From: Candidatus Thalassarchaeaceae archaeon
GTDB lineage: Archaea; Thermoplasmatota; Poseidoniia; Poseidoniales; Thalassarchaeaceae
Direction: 5' to 3'
Length of the DNA stretch: 7,028 bases
NCBI GenBank assembly: GCA_029250425.1
Contig: JAQXFF010000206.1
Span: 1 to 7,028, forward strand
Shown: in pieces, positions 5,564-7,028 of the stretch
Position numbering within the stretch: the first letter of the stretch is position 1
Layout: the number at the start of each line of letters is the position of its first letter
Translations under genes and position numbers: made by a program
The notes under the pieces: generated by a model
Database searches by the model: none
What the model was told of the DNA's origin: nothing
Seen by the model: the letters and a program-made list of their open reading frames with translations, nothing else

Positions 5564-7028
5564 ATGAAGAATACCCAAACCACCCTGATGTTCCTTGTCC
5601 TGTGTCTTGCCTCCCTCGCTCCGATGTTGGCTCCACAGGCTGAACTTTCACCGCTTGTGAGTGAACAAGAGACAGGGGGCCGAGATTTGATTGATCTAAC
5701 GATTGTTGACATTGGTGTGGGCAATTCGACCGAGGTCGCAGAAACATGGATTCAACCCAATGGCGACTCATTGGATTATCTCCTTCGTGGCACTCGATAT
5801 GCCGCAAATATCACCTACAAGAATGCTGGAACTGGATTTTCAAGTGTGGATGCAATAGGGACATTGGAAGCCATTCACCCCATTGGATTTGTCATGAAAT
5901 CATGGTCGTTCAATTTATCGTTGGCTGGTGGCCAACAAGTGGTTCAAATCATTGAATGGACTCCTGATGCGGCTCACAGTATTGTCGATGCTGATGGGAC
6001 TCTACATGGTGGCATTATCTTCCGCGGAACGATTTCAACAACGGTCGCTGGCCTTGGGGATGACGAATCCAACAATGTATACGAAGAGCAAGTCCCAATT
6101 GCCTTGTGGCACGACCCAATGGAAGGTACTTACACCTCCAATTCGCCCATTTGGCTTCCAATTTCTTACACTGACCGAACGATTGGACAAAGTGGTATTT
6201 ACGGTGGTGGAACAGATTGGCAAACTGACAATTCGTCTGCTGCGGTCGGTGCTAAACATTGGCGTATTTCAGACCCCAGCGGTGGAAATTATGCTTCAAA
6301 CACCATTGACATGTTGAAATGGGGATGGATCCCAACAGATGGTACCTGCAATGACCCAGGCCACGGCTTGGGATACGGTAGTATTGATTCGGATGTAGAA
6401 GCGGTCTACGGTGTTCCATTTTGTTGGCTCAATATCCTTGATTCCGATTTCCGTTCAGTACACTGGTCCACAATGGCTTGGGGCACCATGGGTTCCGGCG
6501 ATGAAATGGCCATGGAGGCACTTCGTGGCATGACTACGATTGAAGAACTCAATATGACTCAAGCAGGTGTATCTGCATCAGAGGATGATTGGACAAAAGT
6601 CATCTGGAACATGACCGATATTCACAATGACAATGCTTACACAATGTCTTACTCAAAGATCGCAGATACAATGGGGGCCAATAGTGGGATGAGAATCGAT
6701 GATTTCATTTTGTTTGCAGTTGAAGTGGTCGACGAATATACCATTACCTTGGATTGTGATGATCCTTTGCCAAATGCATACGTTGTGATTCCAGCTGACC
6801 CTAGCCCACCTTCGCTTTACTGTACCTTGACGAACAATGGATACAGGGAAGTCAACCTCAATATATTCACAGAAGTGTCAAATCTTTCTTGGATGAATAT
6901 CTATCCGCTGCGAATTGATAGTGATAATTTGCTTGATCACGACAATTACGTCACTCTCAATCCACTTGATGGCGAAACAAGCACGACATTTTGGGTCAAC
7001 CTCACCGTGCCTGAAGGAGCCAATGTTG
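5564..7028 (+). CDS. Large secreted surface protein, N-terminal 488 residues (3' end outside window)
   Basis: An uninterrupted frame runs from the ATG at 5564 to the window edge with no stop. It begins with a signal peptide (MKNTQTTLMFLVLCLASLAP, cleavage probably near residue 25). Residues about 41-160 (DLTIVDIGVGNST, then NITYKNAGTGFSS) have the look of a CARDB-type beta-sandwich. A middle region of about 175-395 is rich in Trp, Gly and Asp and is not recognised; it holds Cys262 and Cys287. From about 395 onward a region resembling the NEW3/COG1470 family begins (CTLTNNGYREVNLN, then FWVNLTVPEGANV), with Cys398 and Cys420. More than ten NxS/T sequons support export and glycosylation. Such proteins are commonly adhesive or structural surface components, but the role here is inference. 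In-frame TTG codons at 5543, 5552 and 5555 are alternative starts. The full protein is probably much longer and may end in a membrane anchor. Confidence 0.85.
   Translation, partial: MKNTQTTLMFLVLCLASLAPMLAPQAELSPLVSEQETGGRDLIDLTIVDIGVGNSTEVAETWIQPNGDSLDYLLRGTRYAANITYKNAGTGFSSVDAIGTLEAIHPIGFVMKSWSFNLSLAGGQQVVQIIEWTPDAAHSIVDADGTLHGGIIFRGTISTTVAGLGDDESNNVYEEQVPIALWHDPMEGTYTSNSPIWLPISYTDRTIGQSGIYGGGTDWQTDNSSAAVGAKHWRISDPSGGNYASNTIDMLKWGWIPTDGTCNDPGHGLGYGSIDSDVEAVYGVPFCWLNILDSDFRSVHWSTMAWGTMGSGDEMAMEALRGMTTIEELNMTQAGVSASEDDWTKVIWNMTDIHNDNAYTMSYSKIADTMGANSGMRIDDFILFAVEVVDEYTITLDCDDPLPNAYVVIPADPSPPSLYCTLTNNGYREVNLNIFTEVSNLSWMNIYPLRIDSDNLLDHDNYVTLNPLDGETSTTFWVNLTVPEGANV

Noticed and set aside
5152..5807. 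Long minus-strand frames of 190 and 93 codons across the divergent spacer and the start of the surface-protein gene.
   Set aside because: They lie antisense to or out of frame with two better-supported genes and cross the promoter dyad. Their composition (many Arg, Ser, His, Cys) is typical of shadow frames.
5928..6317. A plus-strand frame of 129 codons starting with ATG.
   Set aside because: It is a shadow of the surface-protein gene in another frame. The 5564-7028 frame has a signal peptide, domain-like composition and runs uninterrupted through this stretch.

Overview
The window looks like a piece of an archaeal chromosome, most likely a planktonic euryarchaeon of the Marine Group II (Poseidoniales) type. 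The evidence is a 73-nt tRNA-Trp with no encoded CCA, a tiny ultrabasic eL41-like ribosomal peptide, a GAGGT ribosome-binding site, weak TATA-like boxes instead of bacterial promoters, and large secreted or membrane-anchored proteins rich in N-glycosylation sequons, one ending in a cytosolic SAP domain. The lineage is inferred from general character and was not checked against any database.

Left edge (1-295): the C-terminal part of an eL41-like peptide, then an intronless tRNA-Trp(CCA), then a short non-coding spacer. Left centre (about 296-3707, + strand): a secreted S8 subtilase with a prodomain, an intact catalytic triad, a C-terminal beta-type domain, one transmembrane helix and a cytoplasmic SAP domain. 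It is followed after 25 nt by a class I PLP aminotransferase. A small three-helix membrane protein with a possible metal-binding tail starts 9 nt after the aminotransferase. These three + strand genes probably form one transcription unit, although no shared function is evident.

Right centre (4293-5402, - strand): a six-helix membrane protein of unknown function with a long acidic C-terminal tail. It converges on the small membrane protein, and the two genes overlap by 54 nt at their 3' ends. Its promoter region is shared with the next gene, in a divergent spacer of about 160 nt (5403-5563) that holds a strong 12-bp hairpin/dyad.

Right edge (5564-7028, + strand): a long open reading frame still open at the window end. 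It encodes the first 488 residues of a large secreted surface protein with a signal peptide, apparent CARDB/NEW3-like beta-sandwich regions and many glycosylation sequons. No mobile element, CRISPR array or defence system was found. The most unusual items are the protease-TM-SAP architecture, the eL41-like peptide, the CG-alternating tract at the protease start and the dyad in the divergent promoter.
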